The notes under the pieces: model-generated
Database searches by the model: none
What the model saw: only the letters and a program-made list of their open reading frames with translations
What the model was told of the DNA's origin: nothing
Assembly (NCBI RefSeq): GCF_029892445.1
Contig: NZ_JARXVJ010000001.1
Span: forward strand, 3,968,001-4,032,000
Source of the DNA: Chryseobacterium sp. H1D6B
GTDB taxonomy: Bacteria > Bacteroidota > Bacteroidia > Flavobacteriales > Weeksellaceae
DNA: 64,000 bases
Direction: 5' to 3'
In this document: positions 35,767-45,083 of the stretch, piece after piece
Position numbering within the stretch: the first letter of the stretch is position 1
Layout: every line of letters starts with the position of its first letter
Position numbers and translations under genes: made by a program

Positions 35767-36474
35767 TTACTTGCCTGGTTTTGAAGCCCTAAACTCTATT
35801 TTACTTGGTAAAACTCTTGGATTCATTTTCAAAATATCCAATATCAGATTCCCCATATCTTCAGGCTGGATTTTCCATTCATCCTTTTCAGAAACTACAT
35901 TCCCGTTAAAATTGGTTGCTACTGAACCCGGCATGATCGTCGTTGCTTTGATATTGTATTTTCTTAAATCAATCATAGCCGCCTGGGTAAAGCCGACAAC
36001 TCCAAATTTTGAAGCATTATACCCAGCTCCGTTTTCGAAAAAATTAGCTCCGGCTAAACTTGAAACAGTAATATAATATCCTTCTGTTTTCTTCAGCTCT
36101 TCCACAGATGCTTTCAACGTATAAAAAGCGCCTGTTAAATTAGTTTCTATCATAGAGTTCCACTCTTCTGAAGTCAGCTCATCTACGGGCTTAAAAACCC
36201 CTAATCCTGCATTGGCAATAACAAAGTCTAGTCTTCCAAATTTTTCCAGCGTGCCTCTTACTGCTGCTGCTTCACTTTCTATACTTCTTACATCAGAAAC
36301 GATTCCCAATACTTTATCTGAATACTGCTGCAGTTCTTTTTCAGCTTTGCTTACATCTTCTTTGTTTCTTCCCGAAAATGCTACTGCAATTCCATTTTCA
36401 AGTAATATTTTAGCGGTTCCGAAGCCTATTCCTTTCGTTCCGCCTGTGATATAGGCCACTTTATTTTCCAGCAT
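35767..36474 (-). CDS. Short-chain dehydrogenase/reductase (SDR)
   Basis: A 235-residue classical SDR with the NAD(P)-binding TGGTKGIG (10-17), the NNAG-like ANAGLG near 87, the catalytic Ser in TVSSLAG and the YNASK pair. It probably oxidises or reduces a carbonyl/hydroxyl substrate; the reaction is not determined. The ATG at 36474 starts the Rossmann fold directly (MLENKVAYITGG); a longer frame upstream runs through the terminator of the gene before it, so I reject it. Confidence 0.88.
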   Translation of the reverse strand: MLENKVAYITGGTKGIGFGTAKILLENGIAVAFSGRNKEDVSKAEKELQQYSDKVLGIVSDVRSIESEAAAVRGTLEKFGRLDFVIANAGLGVFKPVDELTSEEWNSMIETNLTGAFYTLKASVEELKKTEGYYITVSSLAGANFFENGAGYNASKFGVVGFTQAAMIDLRKYNIKATTIMPGSVATNFNGNVVSEKDEWKIQPEDMGNLILDILKMNPRVLPSKIEFRASKPGK

Positions 36475-36504
36475 GATATTAATTTTAATTTCTCTAAAAT
36501 AAAA

Positions 36505-36528
36505 AAAACGCTTCAATTGAAGCGTTTT
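36505..36528 (-). terminator. Perfect palindromic terminator after the 36554 gene
   Basis: AAAACGCTTCAA/TTGAAGCGTTTT, a 24-nt palindrome with T-run on the minus strand, 25 bp after the stop. Confidence 0.85.
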
Positions 36529-36553
36529 ATTAAGACTAAGATTTATCAGTAAT

Positions 36554-38308
36554 CTATTTTTTAATGAATTTATGGGTAGTTCTCCCTTCATTATTTTCAA
36601 TATTAATCAAATAGGTGCCCGAAGGAAGACTTCTTACCTCTATTTTATTACCGTCTAACTTAACATTTAATTTTTTGCCGGAAACATCTACAACGGAAAC
36701 ATCCTTAATAGCTGAATCTGAAGTGATATTCAAGATATCTGAAACCGGATTTGGATATATTTTCACATTTTTAATAATTCCGTTTTTAGCTGCCACATTC
36801 TTTTTATCGGCTGGCAGGTTTCTCAAATCTAGAAACATTTTATCGGTTAGATTTTGTTTTTTAGCTTCGATCTCTCCACCTGAGCAATTGCAGTTTTCTA
36901 TTGTTGCAAAATATTTTGATCCATTAGAAACAAAGGTTCCCGGCAGAAGCGTAACATTGTTTCCTGCTTTCATTGTGATATCCTTTCCGGGGCTTATTGT
37001 ATAATTAAGTTGGGTTGTAATCGAATTACTGGCCTGATAAGTATAATTAGTATTATTTTCCGGCGTTGATAAGTTAATTGAAGCGAGACACGCATTATTT
37101 CCTCCTTCATAAAGTTTGGGTACTAATTGGGGAAGATTATTGGCAGAACCTACATATATTGCAGGATCCACTAAGCCCGTCAAAAGCAGTCCGTTAAGAT
37201 TGACAGAACTTGAACCATACACATCAGGATTCATTATTTTTCCTAAACTGTGCTCTAGATTATAATAGGGTAAATAGAAATAGATCTCTCCTTTGGTATT
37301 TCTTTGTAAAGTAATTGGTATTCCATAGCCATACATATCAGGCAGTCCGGTATCTAATGGTGTATGGATAACATTACTGTTTGTTGAGTTTAATACATCT
37401 ACTGCATAAAGCATCGTATTAGTATTAAGAGTAACCCCTTGCTGATACTTGGCAATATATAACACATTTGCATATTGGTTAAACTCTGCATATGCCATAC
37501 CGGCAACTGATAAATTGTAGTCTGATGTAATTAATCCCGAAAGATTATTAAAAGAACATACTAAGCCATTGGTCTCTCCCGCAGAAGAAATCGGATAAGT
37601 GATACTTAAAAAATGTGAGAAATTACAGGCGTTTACTTTAGGTGAAGCCTTTATTCCTACTCCATAGTAACCAGCGTAGGCTACTGTAGTATTAAGATCA
37701 TTTACAACTGGTACACTACTCAGCCCTGAACTGCTCAAACGATATGAATACACCTTTGCACCCGTTGTTATTAAGACCCAAAAAGAATTATGATCACCAT
37801 GCGGAACAATAGTTACTCCCTTGCCTTCTGTAAATTCATTACCTGATTCATCAAAAATTGGAATATTCTTTAAATTTTGTTCTACATCTCCTAAAGGCAG
37901 TCCATTTGATCCCATATTTCCTAAAGCCATATTAACTACTGTATAACGGGCAGCATATCCTCCATTAAACCATTTACCTGAGCTGAAAATGTAATACAGG
38001 TTTGGATTTGCAGGATTTTTTACAATGGCAGTCTGTACGCCCTCCTGGTCTATGTCGCCGTTCAGCATAACCTCATGATTTCTATTCCATACCTGCTGGC
38101 CGTTCGTATAGAATAAAAGTTTTCCATTACTGTCACTTACTGTTCCTGAAGAAAACATTGAAATCATTGGACTATTGGACATAAACTGAGGAGTATTTCC
38201 TGAAAAGTTGAACCCTATTTTACTACCAAAATACCAATTATCATTCTCCCCCTGAGAATATCCGAGAAAGGACAGACACAAAAATACTGCTAAAAAAAAC
38301 TTTTTCAT
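36554..38308 (-). CDS. T9SS-secreted surface protein with gliding-type beta-propeller-like N-domain
   Basis: A 584-residue protein from ATG 38308. A signal peptide (MKKFFLAVFLCLSFLGYSQ) precedes the WYFGSKIGFNF...SGTVSDSNGKLLFYTNGQQVWNRN pattern shared by many Bacteroidota secreted proteins. Residues to about 390 are probably a propeller. A Cys-containing linker region follows (NNACLASINLS), with ITMKAGNNVTLLPGTFV. The type A T9SS sorting domain at about 505-584 (KIYPNPVSDILNITS) ends in KFIKK. Its job is unknown. It follows the 38332 gene with a 23-bp gap. Confidence 0.85.
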   Translation of the reverse strand: MKKFFLAVFLCLSFLGYSQGENDNWYFGSKIGFNFSGNTPQFMSNSPMISMFSSGTVSDSNGKLLFYTNGQQVWNRNHEVMLNGDIDQEGVQTAIVKNPANPNLYYIFSSGKWFNGGYAARYTVVNMALGNMGSNGLPLGDVEQNLKNIPIFDESGNEFTEGKGVTIVPHGDHNSFWVLITTGAKVYSYRLSSSGLSSVPVVNDLNTTVAYAGYYGVGIKASPKVNACNFSHFLSITYPISSAGETNGLVCSFNNLSGLITSDYNLSVAGMAYAEFNQYANVLYIAKYQQGVTLNTNTMLYAVDVLNSTNSNVIHTPLDTGLPDMYGYGIPITLQRNTKGEIYFYLPYYNLEHSLGKIMNPDVYGSSSVNLNGLLLTGLVDPAIYVGSANNLPQLVPKLYEGGNNACLASINLSTPENNTNYTYQASNSITTQLNYTISPGKDITMKAGNNVTLLPGTFVSNGSKYFATIENCNCSGGEIEAKKQNLTDKMFLDLRNLPADKKNVAAKNGIIKNVKIYPNPVSDILNITSDSAIKDVSVVDVSGKKLNVKLDGNKIEVRSLPSGTYLINIENNEGRTTHKFIKK

Positions 38309-38331
38309 AATTAACAATTAAATGATTAAAA

Positions 38332-39072
38332 TTATTTACGAAGCTTTTTCTCCAGCATTTCAATGCGCTTATTCTGCTTCTCCATATTTTCCTGCTGCTG
38401 TAAGGTATACAAAGTGAGTTCTTCTATTTTTTTCAGCAGAAGAATATTCATTTCTTTAAGTTCAATACCGTTTTTAACAGCTTCTTCCGTAGTAGGAACT
38501 TCCGGTAAATGTCCGTTATCATTAATATAAGCCTGCAGTTCTTTTAAGGGTCTAAGTTTATAATCTTTTGCAAAAACATAATCTGCCCAGCCGTTGTTAG
38601 CCGCAACATCTACTTTTACTCTTTCTGTACGGATTCCGTCTTTTACAAAAAGTCTGTAATCTGTGCAGTCTGCGCACGAAAAATTATCTGTTCCCATTCC
38701 TACCCTGAAATCATTTGATAAAAACAAACCTCTTCTTTCAGTAATTACACCGCCGGGTACATTAGGGTCTATAGTAAATATGGCATTGGATGGATAAAGA
38801 TATAATCCGTTTCCATAATACTGTATGTCATAATATGAATTGGAGGAAGAAATCGTATGCGGAGTCGGCGGAAAATATCCGAAAGTAATTTTTCCGTCTA
38901 CCATTCTTAAGTTGCCGGATAAATTGAACCTGTCTACATTCAGGTTGGTTCCTACTCCTACAGTCCCGGTTCTGGTAATATAACCTGCAGAAACTGCTGA
39001 TCCGTCCCACTGCTGGGCATTAATGAAATTTGACAATAATAAAGCAGCTCCAATTGCGAATACTTTTTTCAT
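38332..39072 (-). CDS. Secreted tail-fibre-like protein with C-terminal coiled coil
   Basis: A 246-residue exported protein (signal MKKVFAIGAALLLSNFINAQ). The middle is Gly/Asn-rich and beta-like. The end, from about residue 167, is FAKDYKLRPLKELQAYINDN followed by GHLPEVPTTEEAVKNGIELK and a long coiled coil. That C-terminal module is common in Bacteroidota surface proteins with S74/tail-fibre chaperone architecture. There is no T9SS sorting domain. It directly precedes the T9SS protein at 36554-38308 (23-bp gap), so the two may work together. Confidence 0.72.
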   Translation of the reverse strand: MKKVFAIGAALLLSNFINAQQWDGSAVSAGYITRTGTVGVGTNLNVDRFNLSGNLRMVDGKITFGYFPPTPHTISSSNSYYDIQYYGNGLYLYPSNAIFTIDPNVPGGVITERRGLFLSNDFRVGMGTDNFSCADCTDYRLFVKDGIRTERVKVDVAANNGWADYVFAKDYKLRPLKELQAYINDNGHLPEVPTTEEAVKNGIELKEMNILLLKKIEELTLYTLQQQENMEKQNKRIEMLEKKLRK

Positions 39073-39157
39073 AGTTATTAAGTTTTATATTTGATCCGTT
39101 AAATTATGATAATTATTTCATTAAAACGTGACAAAAACAACTATTTTTAATTAAAAA

Positions 39158-39186
39158 ATCCCAGAAAGCAAATAACTTTCTGGGAT
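39158..39186 (-). terminator. Hairpin terminator after the 39306 gene
   Basis: Arms ATCCCAGAAAG/CTTTCTGGGAT followed on the minus strand by TTTTTT, 120 bp after the stop. Confidence 0.8.
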
Positions 39187-39305
39187 CGTATGTAACATTC
39201 CAATTAAAGCAATGCTTTTTAATTCAAATCAAACAATTCTCAAAGAAATACCAGAATTATTTAATTAGTACAAACGCTTCAATATGATAAGTAAAAAGAC
39301 ATTTC

Positions 39306-40106
39306 TTATTTTTTAATAAATTTCTGTGAGTAAGTTTTATTTCCGGCTGTAATATGAATCAAATAAATTCCCGGCTGAAGGTGCTGTATATTAATTTGAC
39401 GGCCGTTGACGTTGACATTAACTTTTCTCCCCGCCATATCAAATATTTCTGCTTTTTTTATTGCATCATGGGTATTTAGATAAATATAATCGGAAGCCGG
39501 ATTAGGATAAATCCCTGCTGCAGCACTACCCGCTTCCAAGGTTCCTAAAGTATTCTGTGTAACTTTTACATTATCCAAAATAATTATAAATTGAGAGTTT
39601 GTATTATAATGTCTAAAATAAACCTTAATATCCTGCCCTGAAAAAGCAGAAATATCAACCGTTCTTGTAACAGCTGTCCCAGCTTCGCCTACAGTAAAAG
39701 TTTCTTCAAAAACAGGAGTTTCACTGCCAGTAAAAACAGCATTAACAGGTAAAACATAAACCGCATAATGCTCCGCAGGATTAAGGGAAGAAAATACTCC
39801 CACCTGAAAAGATAACGACAAACCTCCTCCAGCCGGCAGATTCACTGCAGGAGAAGACAGCAGGTTATCCGGCGTACTGAAAAATGAAACTGAAGTAAAT
39901 ACATTCCCTGAAAATCCCATCGGATCTGTTGAAGTGTTAATCTGATCATCTAAAATCCAGTTATTCCCATCTCCGTCCAGATCTTGAACTGTCCAAGTAT
40001 TCGCTGTGGATGAACCTGCTTCAAAGGTTTCATTAAAAATAGTAGTCTGCGCATTCACCTGCAGTACAGCACCCAGCATCGTGCTCAAAAATAATTTTTT
40101 TCTCAT
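39306..40106 (-). CDS. T9SS-secreted protein with choice-of-anchor J/cleaved-adhesin domain
   Basis: A 266-residue protein: signal peptide MRKKLFLSTMLGAVLQVNAQ; a jelly-roll domain at about 22-185 (FNETFEAGSSTANTWTVQDL, DGDGNNW, LLSSPAVNLPAGGGLSLSF, IILDNVKVTQ) of the choice-of-anchor J/cleaved-adhesin type; and a T9SS type A sorting domain at about 195-266 (GIYPNPASDYIYL) ending in KFIKK. This class is displayed on or released from the cell surface. The ligand is unknown. Confidence 0.85.
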   Translation of the reverse strand: MRKKLFLSTMLGAVLQVNAQTTIFNETFEAGSSTANTWTVQDLDGDGNNWILDDQINTSTDPMGFSGNVFTSVSFFSTPDNLLSSPAVNLPAGGGLSLSFQVGVFSSLNPAEHYAVYVLPVNAVFTGSETPVFEETFTVGEAGTAVTRTVDISAFSGQDIKVYFRHYNTNSQFIIILDNVKVTQNTLGTLEAGSAAAGIYPNPASDYIYLNTHDAIKKAEIFDMAGRKVNVNVNGRQINIQHLQPGIYLIHITAGNKTYSQKFIKK

Positions 40107-40324
40107 AAAATGTTTTTTTTATTTAAAATTTAAATTTTGTTTATCATATCTCAGAAAAACCAATATTAAACTGATTAACTGAACAACATGACCCTCAAAA
40201 TTATTTTTCTTGTAAACAAAAACAAACTTTCCATGCTGAAAAAAGTAAATTATCTATAAAACAGGACGAAAAAAGATTTATAATAGATTATTTTCAACTA
40301 TTGCTGCACAATTAACAAAAAATA

Positions 40325-40352
40325 AAAAGCGCTTCAATAATGAAGCGCTTTT
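40325..40352 (-). terminator. Hairpin terminator after dipeptidase
   Basis: Arms AAAAGCGCTTCA/TGAAGCGCTTTT, 22 bp after the stop at 40375. Confidence 0.85.
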
Positions 40353-40374
40353 CAGTTGAAGAATATCTCTATAA

Positions 40375-41754
40375 TTATTTTGAGTAATTCTCAAAAAACA
40401 ACGGGATACTTTCAATTCCTTTATAGAAATTGAACAATCCGTAATGCTCGTTTGGCGAGTGGATCGCATCAGAATCAAGACCAAAGCCCATCAATACTGA
40501 TTTAGCCCCTAAAACCTGCTCAAACATCGCTGTAATAGGAATACTCCCTCCTCCTCTGTAAGGCAGCACTTCTTTTCCGAAGGCAGTTTCCATTGCATTT
40601 TTTGCGGCGGCAAACTCTTTAGTATCTGTAGGAAGCACGTAAGGCATTCCTCCATGATGAGGGGTAATTTTAACTTTTACGTTATCCGGAGCTATTTTCT
40701 TAAAATATGCTGTAAACTTCTCAGTAATTTCCTCTGGAGTCTGATAAGGCACTAAACGCATAGAAATTTTAGCAGAAGCTTTTGAAGGGATTACAGTTTT
40801 TGCTCCTTCTCCAGTATAGCCTCCCCAAATTCCGTTGCAGTCTAAAGTAGGACGGATAGAAGTTCTTTCTAAAGTTGTATATCCTTTTTCACCTTCTACA
40901 CCGTTCAACCCGATCGATCTTTTAAATTCTTCAGGATTATCTTTTAATTTATTCATTTCAGCTCTTTCTTCGTCTGAAACGATGTCTACATTATCGTAGA
41001 ACCCATCGATGGTAATACGTCCGTCATCATCGATTAATTTAGCGATCATTCTAGACAATACATGGATAGGGTTTGGAACTGCTCCTCCATACAACCCAGA
41101 GTGTAAATCTCTGTTTGGTCCTTCTACTTCCACTTCTACATAACTCAACCCTCTCAACCCTGTTGTTACGGTAGGCTGTTCGTTGCTGTAGATATGAGTA
41201 TCTGAAATCAGGATACAGTCGCAGGCAAGTTTTTCTTTATTTTCATTAACGAAATCTCCTAAACTTACTGAACCTACTTCTTCCTCTCCTTCTAAAATAA
41301 ATTTAACATTACAAGGAAGGGTATTCGTCTTCATCATCGCTTCAAATGCTTTCAAATGCATAAAGAACTGCCCTTTGTCATCTGCTGAGCCTCTTGCGAA
41401 GACCGCTCCTTCAGGGTGAAGTTCTGTTTTTTCAATATAAGGTTCGAAAGGCGGTTTAGTCCATAATTCCAAAGGATCTGCCGGCTGCACATCATAATGC
41501 CCGTATACAAGCACCGTGGGTAAACTTTTATCTAAAATTTTCTCTCCAAAAACAATTGGATAACCGTTAGTTTTACATATCTCTACATTATCGGCTCCTG
41601 CATTTTTTAGATATTCTGCGCATACATCTGCACACTTTAATACGTCATCTTTATACGCAGGATCAGCAGAAATAGAAGGAATTCTCAATAACTCAAATAA
41701 TTCATCCACGAAACGTAATTTATTTTCGCTGATGTATTTTAATGTCTCTTGCAT
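40375..41754 (-). CDS. M20 family dipeptidase
   Basis: A 459-residue zinc dipeptidase of the M20 clan. The first metal ligand is H86 with D88 in YGHYDVQPAD; the bridging Asp is in RGSADDKG (121-128); the general-base and metal Glu pair is in LEGEEEVGS (154-162); and the terminal His ligand is in SDAIHSPNEHYG (near 430-441). A dimerisation lid lies in the middle third. No signal peptide is seen, so it is cytosolic. It is probably a broad dipeptidase of the PepV/CNDP2-like type. Monocistronic, with a terminator. Confidence 0.93.
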   Translation of the reverse strand: MQETLKYISENKLRFVDELFELLRIPSISADPAYKDDVLKCADVCAEYLKNAGADNVEICKTNGYPIVFGEKILDKSLPTVLVYGHYDVQPADPLELWTKPPFEPYIEKTELHPEGAVFARGSADDKGQFFMHLKAFEAMMKTNTLPCNVKFILEGEEEVGSVSLGDFVNENKEKLACDCILISDTHIYSNEQPTVTTGLRGLSYVEVEVEGPNRDLHSGLYGGAVPNPIHVLSRMIAKLIDDDGRITIDGFYDNVDIVSDEERAEMNKLKDNPEEFKRSIGLNGVEGEKGYTTLERTSIRPTLDCNGIWGGYTGEGAKTVIPSKASAKISMRLVPYQTPEEITEKFTAYFKKIAPDNVKVKITPHHGGMPYVLPTDTKEFAAAKNAMETAFGKEVLPYRGGGSIPITAMFEQVLGAKSVLMGFGLDSDAIHSPNEHYGLFNFYKGIESIPLFFENYSK

Positions 41755-41893
41755 TGTAAAAATTTATTTTGTTAAAAGTAAAAAAAATGGCGAGCAGGAG
41801 CAAGTAAAAACAGAGAATTTTCCAAAACATGACAGAAGTTATAAACTACTGTACTATTCAGCGGAATTAAATTATATATAGTCTGTTAAACAA

Positions 41894-41922
41894 AAAATGC
41901 CCTGCATTTTGCAGAGCATTTT
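41894..41922 (-). terminator. Hairpin terminator after the 41941 gene
   Basis: Arms AAAATGCcCTGCA/TGCAGaGCATTTT with one mismatch, just after the stop at 41941. Confidence 0.72.
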
Positions 41923-41940
41923 ATATGGTATGCTAAATAA

Positions 41941-42180
41941 TTAGTGTTTAGCTTTTGCAGAATCAGCAGGCTTCACTGCTGCACTGTCTTTTTTAGGAGC
42001 AGCGTGGGTTTCTGCAGCTGCAGTTTTATGTTCTGCTGCTTCTCCGTGGCCTTGGTGATCATCAGAATATCTGTCTACCCCTTCTTCTAATTTTAGAGTC
42101 CCTTTATTACCTCCGGCTTGTATTTTTTTACAGCTTACTGCAACAGTCGCAACAGCTAAACATATAATCAATTTTCTCAT
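41941..42180 (-). CDS. Small lipoprotein rich in Ala, His and Lys
   Basis: A 79-residue protein with a lipoprotein signal (MRKLIICLAVATVAVSCKK, lipobox AVSC, Cys about 17). A low-complexity mature part follows, with DDHQGHGEAAEHKTAAAETH and then Lys/Ala repeats. No domain is known. The His-rich stretch might bind metal, which is only a guess. It is the last gene of the udk-divIC-mutA-DinB-methyltransferase run, with a 55-bp gap before it. Confidence 0.7.
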   Translation of the reverse strand: MRKLIICLAVATVAVSCKKIQAGGNKGTLKLEEGVDRYSDDHQGHGEAAEHKTAAAETHAAPKKDSAAVKPADSAKAKH

Positions 42181-42235
42181 GCTTAAATTTTTGATTGCCC
42201 AAAATTAAGAAATCTTGCATTTTGCGACAACATTT

Positions 42236-43390
42236 TTATATTGATTTTAAAATTATTTTACCTTTTTTGGATTGTGTAAAAATAAGATATTTTTCTCCTC
42301 CGTCTTTCAGTTGGTATTTCTTCTTAATTTCTTCAGGCTTTAGAGGATAATTTTTTGAGATAATATTAAACTGCTCTTTCTTTTTAATATTCTTATTATC
42401 AACTACTTCAATCTCAATTACCCTTCCTGGAAAGTCATCAATTCTTTCAGAAGAAGTATAAAGATGCGTATTGGGATGCAGTTTTTTCACGTTAAATTTC
42501 TCGGAGATCAAATTAAAAATTCCTGCTTTTAAAATTGAATTATTTGGAATATAAATAAATTTTTCAGGTTCAGAATATGCAGCTTGGGCATTTTCCTCTT
42601 CCCCAAAGGTAAATGTTAGCATATTTTCTTCACTTTCTAAGTTCACACAATTGCAGATAATATTCCCTGAGTTTTTATTTGACAAGAACAAAACAAGTTC
42701 TTTAACCTCATTTTTCAAAGCTATAATATCAATTCTTGAAATATTGGATACTGCAGAAATTAGATATTTCAGATCAATTAAAGGAGACAGTTTTATAACT
42801 ACAGTTTCAGAAATTGAAAGCAGCTGATCCTGAATCTCCAGAATATTAGGAGACAGATCTTCTAAAAGGAAAACTTTATTTTTATTCTGGTCTCTTCTTG
42901 CCGGATCTAAATAAATAACATCAAATTTTTCTTGATTTTCACTGAGAAAGTCTTCAAGTTTTTTATTGATAAAACGTGCTTTTTTGTCTAAAATATTCCA
43001 GTTATGCTGTACGATCTCTAAAAGCTCATTATTCTGCTCTATTAAAATAATATCGTCAAAATTTTGAGATAAATGATAAGCATCAATGCCGAAACCGCTG
43101 GTAAGGTCTATCAACTTTTTACCGCTAAGAATTTTTGATTTGTAAACCGCTGTTTTCTCTGAAGAGGTCTGTTCTAAATTGAGCTGCGGAGGAAAGATTA
43201 TACCGTCTTTTAATAAAAATGGAAATTTTTTCTGTGCCACCTGCCTACCTTTTATCTGCTGGACAATTTCCGGCATAGACACGTCTTCAAAAGGAGATTT
43301 TTTCAACAACAGCGAATGTAAATCTGACTGAAGATTAACCGAGATAAATTCCTGAACTTGCTGATTTAAAATATTTTGGTTCAAACTCAC
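42236..43390 (-). CDS. SAM-dependent methyltransferase with THUMP-like domain
   Basis: A 384-residue class I methyltransferase. The SAM-binding motif is LIDLTSGFGIDAYHLSQNF (near 91-109) and the catalytic-type motif is YLDPARRD (near 155-162). The C-terminal part (FIYIPNNSILKAGIFNLISE) is THUMP-like. The family is annotated in Bacteroidota as RNA (probably rRNA) methyltransferases; the target is unknown. The frame opens with GTG at 43390, 8 bp after the DinB stop, in the middle of a tight operon. Confidence 0.83.
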   Translation of the reverse strand: MSLNQNILNQQVQEFISVNLQSDLHSLLLKKSPFEDVSMPEIVQQIKGRQVAQKKFPFLLKDGIIFPPQLNLEQTSSEKTAVYKSKILSGKKLIDLTSGFGIDAYHLSQNFDDIILIEQNNELLEIVQHNWNILDKKARFINKKLEDFLSENQEKFDVIYLDPARRDQNKNKVFLLEDLSPNILEIQDQLLSISETVVIKLSPLIDLKYLISAVSNISRIDIIALKNEVKELVLFLSNKNSGNIICNCVNLESEENMLTFTFGEEENAQAAYSEPEKFIYIPNNSILKAGIFNLISEKFNVKKLHPNTHLYTSSERIDDFPGRVIEIEVVDNKNIKKKEQFNIISKNYPLKPEEIKKKYQLKDGGEKYLIFTQSKKGKIILKSI

Positions 43391-43398
43391 TTTAAAAA

Positions 43399-43839
43399 TT
43401 ATCTTTTATAAAAAATATAATCCGTTAATAATGGTTCAATACCATTCTGTTTTAATAAAGAATTTATCTGGCCTCTGTGATAAGTAGAATGGTTAACGGC
43501 GTGAAAAAGCATTTCAAAAATAGTATTTCCAAACTTTGTTCCCTTAGAGTTTTGATACTCAAGCTTTGTATCGAGATCAGAGTCCTGAATAATTTTAATC
43601 GTTTTTTGATGATTGTAACTGTTAATTTCTTTTAAATTTTCAAAAGGATTGATCTGCCATACTTCAAAAGGTTTTTCTCCCGAAATTCTTGAGTTCCAGA
43701 TCTGATGTGCATTGATGGTATGATTAATCAGACTGATCGTTTTCTCATCTGCTTGTAAGATATTCTCTGCTATATGATCAATCATTTTTTGATTGTAATA
43801 GTGAGTGTATTCAAATAAATCAATCAGTTTTTCTTTCAT
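43399..43839 (-). CDS. DinB family protein
   Basis: A 146-residue four-helix-bundle protein of the DinB/YfiT superfamily. The expected metal-site His positions are visible in NHTINAHQIWN and HAVNHSTYHRGQINSLL. Such proteins are metal-dependent thiol transferases or hydrolases in some cases; this one's activity is unknown. Its ATG overlaps the mutA stop by one base (TAATG), so it is translationally coupled to mutA. Confidence 0.85.
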   Translation of the reverse strand: MKEKLIDLFEYTHYYNQKMIDHIAENILQADEKTISLINHTINAHQIWNSRISGEKPFEVWQINPFENLKEINSYNHQKTIKIIQDSDLDTKLEYQNSKGTKFGNTIFEMLFHAVNHSTYHRGQINSLLKQNGIEPLLTDYIFYKR

Positions 43840-45002
43840 TATTCAAACATTTCAGCCCATCGGACAGGTTTTATATCTTTTTCAGTATATAAATCTTGAA
43901 TTGATTTTTTAACTTCTAATTTTGGATAAAGATTTACTCCAATCAGTTTTATTTTTCCTTCTTCAACCCACTGCTGCTCTTCTACAGCGTGGTCATAGAT
44001 CTTTTTCTGAATAATTCCCTGCTTTAACAGCGTTAAATATCCTCCTGCATCTTCAATCTCTATAAAGAAAGCCCAAGATTTGTCTGCGATCTGCTGGGTA
44101 ATATCTTCTATATAATAACTTCCGTTGGAAGCATCTTCGAATACATTAATAATACTTTCATACGCTAAAACGATCTGCTGTTTGAACGATATTTCTTCTG
44201 AATTTTCCGTATTCTTTTCAACGGCATAATTGGTACTGAAAACAGCATCTGCTCCGCCGATCATCGCGGAAGCTAATTCTAAAGTAGAACGGATAAGGTT
44301 GTTCTCACTATCTGTAACAGCCTTATTTCTTAATGACGTTTCTGCAAAAATATACGGAATATCATCTAAACCATATTCTTTAGACAACTGGTTAAAAACA
44401 AGTTTAAACGCTCTTATTTTAGCCATTTCAAAGAAATAATTTCCTCCAACTGCTATTCTGAAAATAAGTTTATTAAATATTTCGGCTCCGAAAACTTCTG
44501 CAAGTTCTTTAGTTTTTGCCAGTGCAGTGCCTAACTGCTGATAGATTGCAGCTCCTGCATTTTGATGAAGTGAAATATCAACGGCTATATTTCTTTTGAA
44601 ATCCTTTGCTAATAATTCTTTTGCAAGCTGCTCATTAATAACCCCTTCTTTCTCATCAAAAACATCGATCAATGAAAAATACTGATCCAGATCCTCAGGG
44701 CTGATATGTTCTGCTAATTCTCTATTATTGATAAAAACAGCTTTTTCTTCAAGACCTTCTACATTTTCATTTAAAAGAAAAGCAAAAACATCTTCTTCTA
44801 AACTTTCATGATAGGAAGCAACCAAATGGGTATTTTCTTCAACTTTAGGGAGATTCACCAAAGGTTTCTGAACAGAGCTGTAAAAAGGTTTTACAGTGAT
44901 GCCTTCTAAGTTTTCTTTTTTCAGAATGGCGTAAATATCTTCTGTTTTAAGTTGTTTTTTTACTAAATTTTCCCAGTCTGGAAGTATATCTATGTGCGGC
45001 AT
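43839..45002 (-). CDS. mutA: Methylmalonyl-CoA mutase small (beta) subunit
   Basis: A 387-residue protein resembling the MCM barrel (ILPDWENLVKKQLKTEDIYA, PFYSS, then TSLRNKAVTDSENNLIRSTL, ASAMIGGADAVF). The length is well under the large subunit, and the C-terminal B12-binding DxHxxG motif is missing, as expected for the small subunit that pairs with a catalytic MutB. It is usually part of succinyl-CoA/propionyl-CoA interconversion. No mutB lies next to it in the window. DinB follows by overlap. Confidence 0.83.
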   Translation of the reverse strand: MPHIDILPDWENLVKKQLKTEDIYAILKKENLEGITVKPFYSSVQKPLVNLPKVEENTHLVASYHESLEEDVFAFLLNENVEGLEEKAVFINNRELAEHISPEDLDQYFSLIDVFDEKEGVINEQLAKELLAKDFKRNIAVDISLHQNAGAAIYQQLGTALAKTKELAEVFGAEIFNKLIFRIAVGGNYFFEMAKIRAFKLVFNQLSKEYGLDDIPYIFAETSLRNKAVTDSENNLIRSTLELASAMIGGADAVFSTNYAVEKNTENSEEISFKQQIVLAYESIINVFEDASNGSYYIEDITQQIADKSWAFFIEIEDAGGYLTLLKQGIIQKKIYDHAVEEQQWVEEGKIKLIGVNLYPKLEVKKSIQDLYTEKDIKPVRWAEMFE

Positions 45003-45083
45003 TTAGTGGAAGGTTATGAGAGTTAAGTTGTGAATGGTAAACAGTCGATCAGCTTTGCTGTAAATTTAAAATTCACTTTTTTA

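Noticed and set aside
36475..36600. N-terminal extension of the SDR protein
   Set aside because: It runs through a terminator hairpin and precedes a complete Rossmann start at 36474.
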